Assembly (NCBI RefSeq): GCF_001263205.1
Contig: NZ_CP012333.1
Coordinates: 9,529,501-9,593,500, forward strand
Origin: Labilithrix luteola
GTDB taxonomy: Bacteria; Myxococcota_A; Polyangia; Polyangiales; Polyangiaceae
Length of the DNA: 64,000 bases
Direction of reading: 5' to 3'
Positions 22,836 through 31,923 of this stretch are shown here, piece by piece. Position numbers and translations under genes: made by a program. How positions within the stretch are numbered: the stretch's first letter is position 1; every line of letters starts with the position of its first letter. The notes beneath the pieces are model-generated. The model did no database searches. It saw nothing but the letters and a program-made list of their open reading frames with translations, and had not been told where the DNA came from.

Positions 22836-24150
22836 GATCGGTCCCGACGGCCCAGAGGTTCGAGGTCGAAGTTCCACGGAGTGAATAGAGCCAAGAGAGA
22901 TTGGGCAAGCCGTTGCGAGCCAGCGTCGAGGTGACGAAGCCTCCGTCGCTCCAGAGCTTGTCTCCGCGGAGGATGCGGCTGGCGCCGGACGGGTTGTCGA
23001 GGAGCCAGAGATCGTCGGCCGAGGTGCCCCAGATGGCGCTGAGTCGGTCACCTTGGGGCGCGGCGGTCGACGTCACGGCGACTGCGCCGTCGTCGCTCAC
23101 GTCGAGGCGCACCACCCGGCTCTCCTCACCGGAGAAGATGGTGTACTGAGTCCCGATTAGCTGACCTTTCGCCGGTACGATGAACGCACCGAGGCCGAGA
23201 TCGTTCGCGAAGGCGCCTTTGACCACGGGGATGCCGGGCTTTTCGATGCAATCGCCGAACGTCCCGGTACCGTCCGCGACCGTTCGATAGTGCCCCCCGG
23301 TCTTACGCAGGATCGTCGCGCAGCCGCCACCGAAGTACCAATAGCTCCTGCCTCCGACGAACCAGACGTCGTCGGGGGACGTCCCCGCGACTCCGAACAT
23401 CGTCACCGGATCCGCCGGCGCATCGTTCGTCCACTCCGCAATCCACGCCGACGCTCCGGCGTCGGCAAGGCTGCCTGCTTGACGGTGGTAGATCGTCTGG
23501 CAAGCAAAGAGGTAGACGTCGTCAGGCCCCGTCCCCCAAACGACAGGCGCATCGCCGTTCGCGGGGCAGTCGAACTTGACGTGATTCCACGTCCAGCTTG
23601 GCGTTGGGCTCGCGTCGCGCGTGCCGCGGTAGAGATGCGCGCCGGGGGTCGAGGAGGCCGCGCCCTCCACCACCGTGAAGTAAACGTCGTCTTTACTCGC
23701 TGCCCAGATGCTCCACGGCGTGCCGTTCGGAATGGCGCTCTGCGAGTTGTCGTCGATATAGCTCCATGTCCCGGCGGACTCGTCCCAATCGAGAATCTTG
23801 AACACCGCCGCGGACGCGGTTGGGCCGACGGTAGCGATGGCGAACGCATGGTCGGCGAGCGGCCACAGATCCGTGAAGGACGTTCCCGGCGACGGCAAAG
23901 GCGTGTCGCGCCAGCCCGCTTCGCTGCATTGCTCGAGGACGACATCGGGCAAGGCACCGTCGTAGGCCCCGCCGTCGCTCGGAGAGCCGTCGTTCGCGGC
24001 CCCGTCCGTGCCGAGCACCGTGTTTCCGGCGTCGTCTTTGGACGGCGGTGACGTCGTCTCTTCGTTGCCGGATGCGGCGCAGGCGGCCATCGCGAGCAGC
24101 GCGAGCGCCGCGCTCGACGCGAGGCTGATACGGAAAAGCGAGCCCCTCAT
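22810..24150 (-). CDS. Beta-propeller lipoprotein 2 (cassette A)
   Basis: 446 residues. Lipobox LAMAACAAS (Cys 24), acidic linker (DGSPSDGGAYDGALPD), then about six propeller-like repeats of the form W-GTSPDDVW-VG: FTDLWPLADHAFAIA, WSIWAASKDDVYFTVV, VVWGTGPDDVYLFAC, FGVAGTSPDDVWFVGG, LSAIWGTSADDLWLLD and LYSLRGTSTSNLWAVGTDHA. The N-terminal CSEAGWRDTPLPSPG motif recurs in the cassette B paralogue as CSDAGWCETPLPGPG. No catalytic residues were seen; the fold resembles the BNR/WD-like propellers common in Myxococcota surface proteins. The start overlaps the stop of the upstream gene (ATGA). Confidence 0.83.
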   Translation of the reverse strand: MRGSLFRISLASSAALALLAMAACAASGNEETTSPPSKDDAGNTVLGTDGAANDGSPSDGGAYDGALPDVVLEQCSEAGWRDTPLPSPGTSFTDLWPLADHAFAIATVGPTASAAVFKILDWDESAGTWSYIDDNSQSAIPNGTPWSIWAASKDDVYFTVVEGAASSTPGAHLYRGTRDASPTPSWTWNHVKFDCPANGDAPVVWGTGPDDVYLFACQTIYHRQAGSLADAGASAWIAEWTNDAPADPVTMFGVAGTSPDDVWFVGGRSYWYFGGGCATILRKTGGHYRTVADGTGTFGDCIEKPGIPVVKGAFANDLGLGAFIVPAKGQLIGTQYTIFSGEESRVVRLDVSDDGAVAVTSTAAPQGDRLSAIWGTSADDLWLLDNPSGASRILRGDKLWSDGGFVTSTLARNGLPNLSWLYSLRGTSTSNLWAVGTDHAYHKSTP

Positions 24151-25385
24151 GGGTTGCCTCCAAGCGAAAGAAGAACGCCGTCGCCGCCAATCCAGACGTG
24201 GCCCGGCGTGGCGGTCCACACCGTGTAGAGATTCGGTCGCCGATCACCGGTGCCCGCGACGGTCACCTGCGACCAAGCTTTGCCGTCGTAGTGGAGAACC
24301 ACGGACGCGTCGCCCACCGCCCAGATGTCGGTCGGCGACGTTCCCCACACAGCGCGGAGCGTCTCGGTCGTCGGAACGTCCGAAACGATCTCCCAGGACG
24401 CGGCGCCGCCCGTCCAGTGCCGGATCACCCCTGCGCCGCCGACGGCCCAAGCTTCCGTTGCGGACGCGGCCCAGACGCCCTCGAGACCAACCCACGTCTT
24501 GCTGTCGAAGGCCGTCATCGTGGGCGTATCGCTCTGGGCGTTTTGGATGTGAACCGTCGCGCCCGTGTACCCCACCGCCCAAAGATCGTCGGCCGAAGCA
24601 CCGTGGATGCTCGTCATCGTCTGGCACGGCAGAACCGAACACGTGCCCACCGGGAACGCGGCGGCGATCTCGGGCTGATTCGTGGCGGGAGCGATGTGGA
24701 TGCGCCACAAGCCGTTGTGGGGCTGGGAAGTCCCGCTCGCGGTCTCGACCGTGGCGCACCAGAGCCACTCCGCGTCGGACGGTGCCCAAGCGGACTGGAA
24801 CGTTTGCGCGTGAAAAAATTCGACGAAATTTTCAGGTGCCGGCGGAGCGCCGACCGAGGTCCAACCTCCGGCCGAGGGCGCGCTCGCATCGGCACCGGCA
24901 TCGACGGCCGTGAGGCCACGCGTGTAGACGGAGAACATCGACACTAGGGCGAGCTCGTCCGAGTCGCGCAGCCAGAGAGCATTGAGCGTCTCTTTGGTAC
25001 CGACGTCGGACATCGTCCACGATGTGCCGTCGAAATGAGCGAGCGAGCCGTGGACGCCGGCGGCCCAGACGTCGCTCGGCGAGCGACCGCGAACGACGTT
25101 GATTCGCGTCCGGAGGTCGAGCGTGCCACCGGGATTGTTCGGAGCGAACGGCCCGGTCGGGCAAAGCTCGGTCGGTGCGCAGACGAACGGAGCCGCGTCC
25201 GCGACGTCGTCCCCGGCACCGTCGGATTCGCCGGCGTCGAGACCGCTGTCCGGAGCGATGATGGTGGTCGAGGAGCCTTCAGGCCCCGTCACCACGTTCT
25301 CGTCGGAAGCACACGCCGCCATCGCGAGCGTCGAAAGCACCGCGCCTCCGAGCACGAGGCATCCAAGGACCCAGCGCGTGTTCAT
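24147..25385 (-). CDS. Beta-propeller lipoprotein 1 (cassette A)
   Basis: 412 residues. Lipobox LAMAACASD (Cys 25), acidic linker (DSGLDAGESDGAGDD), a CAPTELCPTGPFAPN segment, then repeats with the core SPSDVWAAG-G-LAHFDGTSW: VVRGRSPSDVWAAGVHG, IHGASADDLWAVGYTG, VWAASATEAWAVGGAG, VWGTSPTDIWAVGDAS and VWTATPGHVWIGGDG. The protein ends SLGGNP; the cassette B paralogue ends SLGGKP. It is a predicted extracellular six-bladed propeller. Coupled on both sides by ATGA overlaps. Function unknown; binding or scaffolding is the likely class. Confidence 0.84.
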   Translation of the reverse strand: MNTRWVLGCLVLGGAVLSTLAMAACASDENVVTGPEGSSTTIIAPDSGLDAGESDGAGDDVADAAPFVCAPTELCPTGPFAPNNPGGTLDLRTRINVVRGRSPSDVWAAGVHGSLAHFDGTSWTMSDVGTKETLNALWLRDSDELALVSMFSVYTRGLTAVDAGADASAPSAGGWTSVGAPPAPENFVEFFHAQTFQSAWAPSDAEWLWCATVETASGTSQPHNGLWRIHIAPATNQPEIAAAFPVGTCSVLPCQTMTSIHGASADDLWAVGYTGATVHIQNAQSDTPTMTAFDSKTWVGLEGVWAASATEAWAVGGAGVIRHWTGGAASWEIVSDVPTTETLRAVWGTSPTDIWAVGDASVVLHYDGKAWSQVTVAGTGDRRPNLYTVWTATPGHVWIGGDGVLLSLGGNP

Positions 25386-26542
25386 TTCGTCGGTCCTCCC
25401 GGGCCGCACGGCTCGACCGCGCAGCGTCCGCCGAGGCAGGGCTGGCCGGCGAGAACGTCGCAGGTGTTTCCGCAGCCTCCGCAATTGTTCGGATCGGAGT
25501 CGAAATTCGTCTCGCAGCCGTCCTTGGGATTGGCGTTGCAGTCTCCCCATCCCGGCGCGCAGGCGAAGACGCAGGAGCCGTAGCTGCAGAAGCCCGAACT
25601 GTGACGCGCCGTGGACGGGTCGGTGCAATTGACGTCGCAGCCACCGCAGTTGAACGGGTCGGTCGCGACGTCGACGCACTTGTTCTTGCAGAACGTCTTG
25701 CCGGCCGGGCACATGCACGTCGGCCGCCCGTACACGTCGGCCACACACCTCTGGCCTGGGTCGCAGACGATTCCGCAGCCTCCGCAGCTCGTGGTGGAAA
25801 ACAGATCGGCCTCGCAGCCGTTTTCCCGGTCACCGTCGCAGTCGCCGAAATTCGCCTTGCACTTGGCGTGGCCGCATTCGCTCTCGAGGCAGCCGAAGTA
25901 GGCATTCGACGGAGGGGCTCCGCCATCGCCGGCCGGATTGCAACGCGTTCCGCAGCCTCCGCAGTTGTTGTCGGACGTCTTCACGTCGACGCAGGCGTTG
26001 GAACATCGGGTTTGGCTGGCGTCCTTGCAGCCGCACGTTCCGCTATTCGCGAGCGGGTCCCAGACGCACGGCTTCGCCGGGTCGGGGCACGTCTCACCGC
26101 AGCCGTTGCAGTTGTCGTTCGTGCCGAGCTTGGTTTCGCAGGCGTCGTCGAGAATGCCATTGCAGTCGAGCGCATCGTGGCTCGTGCAGGTCATGACGCA
26201 CTTGCCCGCGTTGCACGAGAACGAAGCCCCGAGCGCAGACGAATCCTGCGGACACGCGATCCCGCAGGCTCCGCAGTTGTTCGGATCGGTCATCAGGTTC
26301 ACGTCGCAGAGGAAGTGCGAACCTGGACACGTCGTGAACGGAGCTTGGCAGCTCGTCGCGGTGCAGTATTGGACGAGCCCCGCGTCGTCGTCCGCCGGCG
26401 CTGCGTCGGGCGTGGTGAACGTCGACGTCGGCCCGGAATCGGGCTCGACGAAGCTCCCCGCAACGTCGCGCGTATTGGTGCATGCCACGGACACGCCCCA
26501 CGCTCCGGCGAGCGCGGCGACCGCCCAGTATCGAGCTTTCAT
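25382..26542 (-). CDS. Cys-rich NCGxCG-repeat lipoprotein (cassette A)
   Basis: 386 residues. Lipobox SVACTNT (Cys 21), then a Cys-rich body with six modules of the form D-x-NCGxCGxxC (PNNCGACGIAC, DNCNGCGETC, DNNCGGCGTRC, TSCGGCGIVC, PFNCGGCDVNC, PNNCGGCGNTC), alternating with DCNG-x4-DACE type modules (DCNGILDDACE, DCDGDRENGCE, DCNANPKDGCE). This is the Stig1-like repeat that is abundant in Polyangiales. Conserved Asp/Asn and Cys suggest disulfide-locked, possibly Ca2+-binding loops. A GAGGAG site precedes the ATG. The 50-bp gap to the anti-sigma gene, absent in cassette B, could hold an internal promoter. Confidence 0.87.
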   Translation of the reverse strand: MKARYWAVAALAGAWGVSVACTNTRDVAGSFVEPDSGPTSTFTTPDAAPADDDAGLVQYCTATSCQAPFTTCPGSHFLCDVNLMTDPNNCGACGIACPQDSSALGASFSCNAGKCVMTCTSHDALDCNGILDDACETKLGTNDNCNGCGETCPDPAKPCVWDPLANSGTCGCKDASQTRCSNACVDVKTSDNNCGGCGTRCNPAGDGGAPPSNAYFGCLESECGHAKCKANFGDCDGDRENGCEADLFSTTSCGGCGIVCDPGQRCVADVYGRPTCMCPAGKTFCKNKCVDVATDPFNCGGCDVNCTDPSTARHSSGFCSYGSCVFACAPGWGDCNANPKDGCETNFDSDPNNCGGCGNTCDVLAGQPCLGGRCAVEPCGPGGPTK

Positions 26543-26592
26543 CGCAATCGTCTCCTCAGAAAAACGTATCCAACCCCGAGCGCGCGAGCGCC

Positions 26593-27339
26593 TCAGGGAG
26601 CGGTGGGCTCGCCCTTGCCGAGTGCGCGACGACATCGCGCAGCGCCGGCTTCCGCCTGCGAAGAGAGAGAACCGGAAGGACGATCCGCGAGAGCGCGCTC
26701 GTACAGAGCGAGCGCCCCCTGCGGGTTGCCGAAATGCTCGAGCCGCAGCGACGCGAGCGCGACGGTCGCGGCGTACGACTCGTCGGCTTGCGAACGCATG
26801 ACGCGTTCGTAGAGCGCGGCTGCGCGCTCCCATTCACTCTCGCGGCGTGCTCGGTTGGCTTCCGCGAGCAGATCGGACGCGGTCGCGGCCGGCCTATCGA
26901 CGCGCTCGCCGACGTGCGTCGGTACGCGCACCGCGGAAGGTGCCGGCGCGGCCGGAGCGTTGGGCAGCGCGGTAACGGAAACCGACTCGATGGGCTGAGC
27001 CTCGATCGTGGGATGATCGGCGGGAGGCGCGATGGACGGCGCTGCCGCCGTTTCCGCCCGTACGGAGACGACCGGACGATCGACACAGCGTGCCTCCACG
27101 CAGCGAGCATCGGTCGTGTGCACGACGAAAAAAACGCCGACCACCGTGAGCGCGCCGCCCGCGCCAAAACCTGCGAACCGCCACCATGAGTGGTGGGCCT
27201 GCGTGGCAGCCGCCGCGGCCGGAGCGAGCGCACGATCGACGGCCTGCCGAGCGAGCGCCTTGGTCTCACTCGACCGGAGCGGTGCCGCTGGGCCCGCATC
27301 ACTGTCGAGCTCGAATGCATCGAGCCATTCCGGCTTCAT
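26593..27339 (-). CDS. Membrane protein with TPR-like domain, probable anti-sigma factor (cassette A)
   Basis: 248 residues. The N-terminal 50 residues (MKPEWLDAFELDSD onward) are cytoplasmic. There is one membrane segment (AGFGAGGALTVVGVFFVVHT), a Pro/Ala-rich periplasmic linker, and a C-terminal TPR-like region (ASDLLAEANRARRESEWERA, ALYERVMRSQADESYAATVA, PQGALALYERALADRPSG). It is coupled to the ECF sigma gene by ATGA, which is the usual place for the cognate anti-sigma. No zinc anti-sigma (HxxxCxxC) motif was found, so the inhibition mode would be non-standard. The cassette B counterpart is exactly the same length with a similar layout but little sequence identity. Confidence 0.72.
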   Translation of the reverse strand: MKPEWLDAFELDSDAGPAAPLRSSETKALARQAVDRALAPAAAAATQAHHSWWRFAGFGAGGALTVVGVFFVVHTTDARCVEARCVDRPVVSVRAETAAAPSIAPPADHPTIEAQPIESVSVTALPNAPAAPAPSAVRVPTHVGERVDRPAATASDLLAEANRARRESEWERAAALYERVMRSQADESYAATVALASLRLEHFGNPQGALALYERALADRPSGSLSSQAEAGAARCRRALGKGEPTAP

Positions 27340-27929
27340 CGCGAGTCTCCCTCGTTCGAAACGTTCATCGATCGACGGAGATGCTGCATCCCCACGCGCA
27401 AGCGACTTCGAATGGTCTCGAGCGGCGCGCTCATCTCTTCGGCGATCTCGGCTGCACTCATCCCGAGTGCGTGGTGGAGGACGACGGCGAAGCGCTGGTC
27501 GGCCGGCAAGCCGTCGAGCACCGCGGCGATGTGCGTGCGCGTTGCGTAGACGCTCGCGGGATCCACCGGCGCCGGTACGGCCTCGATGTCGATTGCCTCG
27601 TGCGTCGCATCGCGCCGTCTCTTTCGAAGCTCGCCGTAGGTGACGCGAACGACGATCCGGTCGACCCATGCCGTGAACGAGCCGATGGGACGGTAATTCG
27701 GCACGCTCCGCAGAACGGTGACGAGCGCCTCCTGGGTGATGTCGTCGATGTCGCCGCTCTTCGTGAGGTAACGGACGAGGTTACGCACGCGGGGGATGAG
27801 CTCTTCCGCGAGCGCCGTCAGCGCGGCACGATCACCACGTGATGCCGCCTCGATCCGGGGATTGACCCGTACCGGCGGACTCACGATCTCCGTGACCTCC
27901 GCGGGAGCTACCAAAGCGACGTCGACCAC
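27336..27929 (-). CDS. ECF-family sigma factor (cassette A)
   Basis: 197 residues with sigma regions 2 and 4 only. Region 2: LAEELIPRVRNLVRYLT, then GDIDDITQEALVTVLRSV and SFTAWVDRIVVRVTYGELRK. Region 4: LDGLPADQRFAVVLHHALGM followed by the helix-turn-helix SAAEIAEEMSAPLETIRSRL. It is expected to direct RNA polymerase to the cassette promoters, under control of the membrane protein it overlaps. The GTG at 27929 has AAGGA too close for a normal site, so the start may be a few codons downstream. It differs strongly from the cassette B sigma factor, which suggests separate target promoters. Confidence 0.86.
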   Translation of the reverse strand: MVDVALVAPAEVTEIVSPPVRVNPRIEAASRGDRAALTALAEELIPRVRNLVRYLTKSGDIDDITQEALVTVLRSVPNYRPIGSFTAWVDRIVVRVTYGELRKRRRDATHEAIDIEAVPAPVDPASVYATRTHIAAVLDGLPADQRFAVVLHHALGMSAAEIAEEMSAPLETIRSRLRVGMQHLRRSMNVSNEGDSR

Positions 27930-28019
27930 TCCTTTACAAAGGGACCCAGCATGGAAAACGGGTCATCGACCCGTGACGATTTTTTCTTCGAGGCGAAACA
28001 TGCGGGGCCTCGGCCGAGG

Positions 28020-29135
28020 TCACCATGTAGGTAGACCGAACTCCAACAAGGCCGTGACATAGGGCTGAACCGGCCAGAGTGCGAGCTGGCAGGAGGCGCA
28101 GTTGGTGACGCCCTCGTAGGTGAATTCCGGCGGAGAAACGACAACGTCCGCCCCCACACCGAGCGATGTGCGGAGCCACGACGGTCCAGGCGTCCAGCGA
28201 ACCCGCATCTCCGGCCCCACGAATGCGTGGACGGCGACCGTGGAGGCACTCGGCAGCAGCGCGGGGGTACGCGGCCGTGTGGCCCGCGTGAAGAGCATCG
28301 CCCCTGCATGAAGGTCGACGGCTGCGCTCAGCCGGTCGCCGAGCCGAAAGCGCCATCCGCCGAAGGCTCCGAGCGCATGCCGGCGGATCCGGAGCGAGGC
28401 GTACGGGTCGCGCTCCTCTTCCGAAAATCCGAGTGTCACGTCGATGCCCGCCTCGAAGGGGCCCCGTGTCAGCCCGAGTCGCTGGTCGAGGGCATACGAG
28501 GGGGTCTGGTGCGAGAAGACGACGCGCGCCCCGAAGGACGTGAAGGGCCTCCAAGCACGACTCGGCTCTCGTGTGACGGCTGCGGCCTTCCGGGACGGTC
28601 GGCGCTGCGTCGACGCCGAAGCCTCGCGTGGTGGCAAAGGCGGTGTGAGCACTTCCTCGTGGTCGCTCGTCCGAGGCGGGTCCTCGACCACGCGACCAAC
28701 AGGCTCTCCCTCGAGGAGCGCGCGCAGAACGTCACGCACGATGAGGCTCGCGGCCTCCAACATGGCGGATGCCGAGCCAGCATCACGGCCCACGTGGTCC
28801 ACGAGCAGACGGTGGGCTTCGGGATCGACCACGAAGATCGTGATGTCTTCGCCGGGCACGATGGTGAACCAGACGACGGCCCTCGCCCCTTTCGCGTGGG
28901 CGAGAACGAAGGCGCGCGCGCGTGCCGCTTCGACCTGTGGCTCGACCGGCTCCTCGACGCGCTCGATCGTCAGATGCAGATCGCTCGTCTGACCGAGGAT
29001 CCGCGTGAGCAAGGCGTCGTCGGAGGGCCCGCCGACACGGACGACGAAGGCGGTCGCGCTGGCCCGCGCGATGGACGTCGTGCCCAGCAGCAATAGGCAT
29101 GCGGCGAGTGCTATCCACAGCCCGCGCGCCGCCAT
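28020..29135 (-). CDS. Exported protein with C-terminal beta-barrel-like domain (cassette A)
   Basis: 371 residues. Signal peptide (ALAACLLLLGTTSIARASA). An N-terminal domain (residues 30-130) has alternating beta-alpha pattern (FVVRVGGPSDDALLTRIL, ARAVVWFTIVPGEDITIFVV), then a Pro-rich linker (LTPPLPPREAS) and a C-terminal half of alternating amphipathic strands (FTSFGARVVFSHQTPSYAL, FEAGIDVTLGFSEEERDPYA, LSAAVDLHAGAMLFTRA) that ends in a hydrophobic residue, like outer-membrane barrels. The cassette B head gene at 41353-42405 has the same three-part design. It might sense or export cassette products; that is inference. It lies 90 bp upstream of the sigma gene. Confidence 0.68.
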   Translation of the reverse strand: MAARGLWIALAACLLLLGTTSIARASATAFVVRVGGPSDDALLTRILGQTSDLHLTIERVEEPVEPQVEAARARAFVLAHAKGARAVVWFTIVPGEDITIFVVDPEAHRLLVDHVGRDAGSASAMLEAASLIVRDVLRALLEGEPVGRVVEDPPRTSDHEEVLTPPLPPREASASTQRRPSRKAAAVTREPSRAWRPFTSFGARVVFSHQTPSYALDQRLGLTRGPFEAGIDVTLGFSEEERDPYASLRIRRHALGAFGGWRFRLGDRLSAAVDLHAGAMLFTRATRPRTPALLPSASTVAVHAFVGPEMRVRWTPGPSWLRTSLGVGADVVVSPPEFTYEGVTNCASCQLALWPVQPYVTALLEFGLPTW

Positions 29136-29252
29136 TGCGGCGGAATCCTAGCGCACCTGCCCTGCCTTCCAGGGGGTTATCGAGCAACCATCACGCTCGC
29201 GCTCGCGCGACGTCACAGCCGCTCGAGCAGCGCCTGGCTACCTCGGCTGGCG

Positions 29253-31188
29253 TCAGCGACGAAGATGGACGCTCGTATCGCGAACGACGTCGTCGGCGAA
29301 CGACCACGACACGAGCTCGATGGGGCGTCGGTCTCGAGGAGCACCTCGTTGATGCCGGAATCGAAGGCTCCATCGGGCGGCGCGAGCTCGAGAGTCTCGT
29401 CGCCGACGAAATGCAGCGTTCCGAGGTCGTACGTGCGGAAGAAGCTGCGGCTCTTCAAGCCCACGGTCGCTTTGCCCTCGAGAGGCTTGGCGCGAACGCG
29501 CACGCGGGTGACCCACGGCCAGTACAGCGTCACGAGAAACCGTCCGCGCCGCCCGGGACGAAGCGAGACCTGCTTGTCGACACGCTCGAGGTTCGCCGAC
29601 CAGTAAGCCTCCGGAGGAGCCCCGAACGTGACGGTGTCGGAGAGAGTCGGGGCCAGCGTTCGATAGTTCTTCCCGAAGATCCCGTCGGTCGCGAGGGCAT
29701 CGAAGACTTTCGGCGGAGCGCCGTAGCGAAGACGGAAGATGGCCGTCGCCGGGAGGGTCCAAGGGTTGCCGATCGCGCCATAGATCGAGTCGAACCCGTA
29801 CTCGACCGCCCGCGAATAGAGTTGCGGCGCCGGCACCGGCCGGTCGTTCGGAACCTTCGACGGACCGATTTCCCACGTCAGCAAGAGCCAGGGAGCGACG
29901 GCGAGGACGAGCACTGCGCCCGAGGACAGTCGGAGGCGCCGAATCCACGCGAGGAGGCGTGAAAGCGTCGCCGCGGTCGCGAGGACGAGGCCGGCGGCAA
30001 GGGACGTCTGAACGCGCGCACCGAGCGTGGCCGAGCCCGTCCACGAGAGCGCTGCGGAAGCCACGTAGAAGTTCAGCACCATCGCCAGCACGACTCCGAT
30101 GGCCAGCCAGCGGCCGCGGTCGTCGGCGATGAACAGCGGGGCGCCGATGACGGCGAGCCATAGGAGCGGCGTCCAGTAGAGAAACCCCGATCGCGCCGAG
30201 AAGAGCGCAAGGAACGGATGCGCGTGCCCCAGCTGCAAATACAGGTGTCCCTGGGGAATGACGAACGGCGAACCGTAGAGCGTTCGATAGACGAGGAGTT
30301 GAATCGAATAGACCGTCAGGAAGCCGACCGTGAGGAGCGTGCCGGAGACCAGCGCCGGACGGACGTCCACGCGTAGGCTGCCGTCCTCGCGGCGCGTCGC
30401 GTGCTTTGCGATCGCCGCGAGCGGCACGAGGATCCAGAGGGCCTCCTGCGGTCGCATGAGTCCCGCGAACGCCACCGCCGCGCCGGCGAGGAGCCAACGT
30501 CGCTTGCTCGCGGGCTCGTCATCGGCGCGAAGCGACGCCGTGAGCGCGAGTGCGACGGCCAGCGCGGCCCAGAGATGCGAGTAGTACCACGTCAGCGTGC
30601 CGAACACGTTGAGTGGTGAGGCCAATCCGACGACGAGCACGGCGATTGCCGCCACGCGCTCCGAATACCAACGCCGCGCGATGCGATACGAGAGCCAGAG
30701 CGTGACCAAGACGGCGACCGGCGACAGTGCACCGCCGTACGCGACGAGCGGCCCGAGCAGCCGGCCTTCCAACTCTCCGGCGCGCTGGCGGCAAGCGGAA
30801 CGACGTGACGGAGGAGGAAGAGGACCGGCGCGAAGATCGTCGCGGGGCCGAAGTAGAAGGGGTTTGCGGGCCGATGACCGCCTTCGTCGATGCCGACGTT
30901 GAAGGAGTCACCGCAGAGCGCGTAGTCGTTCGTCAACTCGATGTCGCCGTCGAATGCGAGCGAACGAGCAAAGATCCAGGAGTACGCGCCGTCGGCATAG
31001 ACATGCGCGTTCATCGTCTGCGTCAGCCCGTAACGCAACGCATGCGCGACGAAGACGACGAGCAGACAGAGCGCTCCCCACCCCCGTCGGTCATCGGACC
31101 AGGCGAGCGTCACCGCACGTGCCGTCGCTCGATCCACGACGCGCCTGAGCCGTCCCCAACGCGCGCCCTCCGGACGTGGTCGTTGCAT
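29253..31188 (-). CDS. Membrane glycosyltransferase-like protein, frame broken twice
   Basis: Restoring one base at each of two sites gives one 645-residue frame from ATG 31188 to the stop at 29253. The N-terminal part has a membrane segment (GALCLLVVFVAHALRYGL) and a conserved-looking loop (AYSWIFARSLAFDGDIELTN). About ten further membrane segments follow, with a periplasmic C-terminal domain. The layout matches polytopic GT-C type glycosyl/mannosyltransferases that use polyprenyl-linked sugars. Break 1 is at plus-strand 30769-30770 (ESW then EGRLLGPLVA); break 2 is at 29322-29325 (DAP then IELVSWSFADD). In both cases one extra C/G in a run restores the frame. Left unrepaired, the frame would end at 29213. 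It lies upstream of, and co-directional with, cassette A. Confidence 0.7.
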
Positions 31189-31343
31189 CGGGCGTCGCGC
31201 CCTGCAGTAGGCGTACCATCGCAGTCCCCGGAGAATCGCGGCTCTCGACTGTGCCGATCTGTGCCATCTACGGTCGCGCCCGGATCGACCTGTCGTTCCG
31301 AGGCGTTGGATCCTGCTCGCGCGATCCACTAGCGTCAGTGCCA

Positions 31344-31922
31344 ATGCCTGCTGCGCCTCGCTTCGTCGGTGTCGTCGCTCTCCTCACCGTCCTTGCCTCA
31401 GGCCTCGTGACGGCCTGCAGCTCCTCGAGCGACAGCAGCACGGCAGGCGGCCGTTACAGCGCCGCTCCAGCGATGACGATCGACGCGAACAAGCACTACT
31501 CGGCGACGATCACGACGGCCAAGGGCACCATCACTCTCGACCTCGATCCGAAGTCGGCTCCGATCTCCGTCAACAACTTCGTCTTCCTGGCGCGTGACGG
31601 GTACTACGATGGGCTCACGTTCCATCGCGTCGAGGCGAACTTCGTCGTGCAAGGCGGCGACCCGACGGGCACCGGCAACGGTGGACCGGGTTACACGATT
31701 CCCGACGAAGCAAGCCCGCTCCTGCACACGGAAGGCGCGCTCGGCATGGCCAAGTCCACCGCCCCGAACTCGGCCGGCAGCCAGTTCTACATGCTCTTGA
31801 GCGCGCAGCCGTCGCTCGACGGCCGGTACACGGTCTTCGGCAAGGTCTCGAGCGGCATGGACGTGCTCAAGACCATCGCCCGCGGTGACGTGATGACGAA
31901 GGTGACGATCACCGAGCAGTGA
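31344..31922 (+). CDS. Cyclophilin-type peptidyl-prolyl isomerase, lipoprotein
   Basis: 192 residues. Lipobox GLVTACSSS (Cys 25), then a complete small cyclophilin domain: SATITTAKGTITLDLDPKSA, VNNFVFLARDGYYDGLTFHR, the catalytic block FHRVEANFVVQGGDPTGTG, GALGMAKSTAPNSAGSQFYM and VFGKVSSGMDVLKTI. Catalytic Arg and Gln are present. It would catalyse prolyl isomerisation outside the cytoplasm, anchored to a membrane, and could assist folding of the many Pro-rich exported proteins nearby. It runs convergently to the SDR gene with 1 bp between stops. Confidence 0.93.
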   Translation: MPAAPRFVGVVALLTVLASGLVTACSSSSDSSTAGGRYSAAPAMTIDANKHYSATITTAKGTITLDLDPKSAPISVNNFVFLARDGYYDGLTFHRVEANFVVQGGDPTGTGNGGPGYTIPDEASPLLHTEGALGMAKSTAPNSAGSQFYMLLSAQPSLDGRYTVFGKVSSGMDVLKTIARGDVMTKVTITEQ

Positions 31923-31923
31923 T

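Larger units (their letters stand above)
19636..29135 (-). repeat. Cassette A: first copy of the eight-gene surface-lipoprotein cassette
   Basis: Eight genes in one direction: barrel protein, ECF sigma factor, anti-sigma candidate, Cys-rich lipoprotein, propeller lipoprotein 1, propeller lipoprotein 2, RCC1 lipoprotein, IgGFc-binding-like lipoprotein. The same eight, in the same order and orientation, recur at 33138-42405. Copy A has a 90-bp gap before sigma and a 50-bp gap before the Cys-rich gene; the remaining junctions overlap. Confidence 0.9.

Noticed and set aside
25382..26542. Annotation of the Cys-rich NCGxCG proteins as tryptophan synthase alpha chain
   Set aside because: That name circulates for such Myxococcota proteins, but no TIM-barrel motif is present; the sequence is a disulfide-rich repeat with a lipobox.
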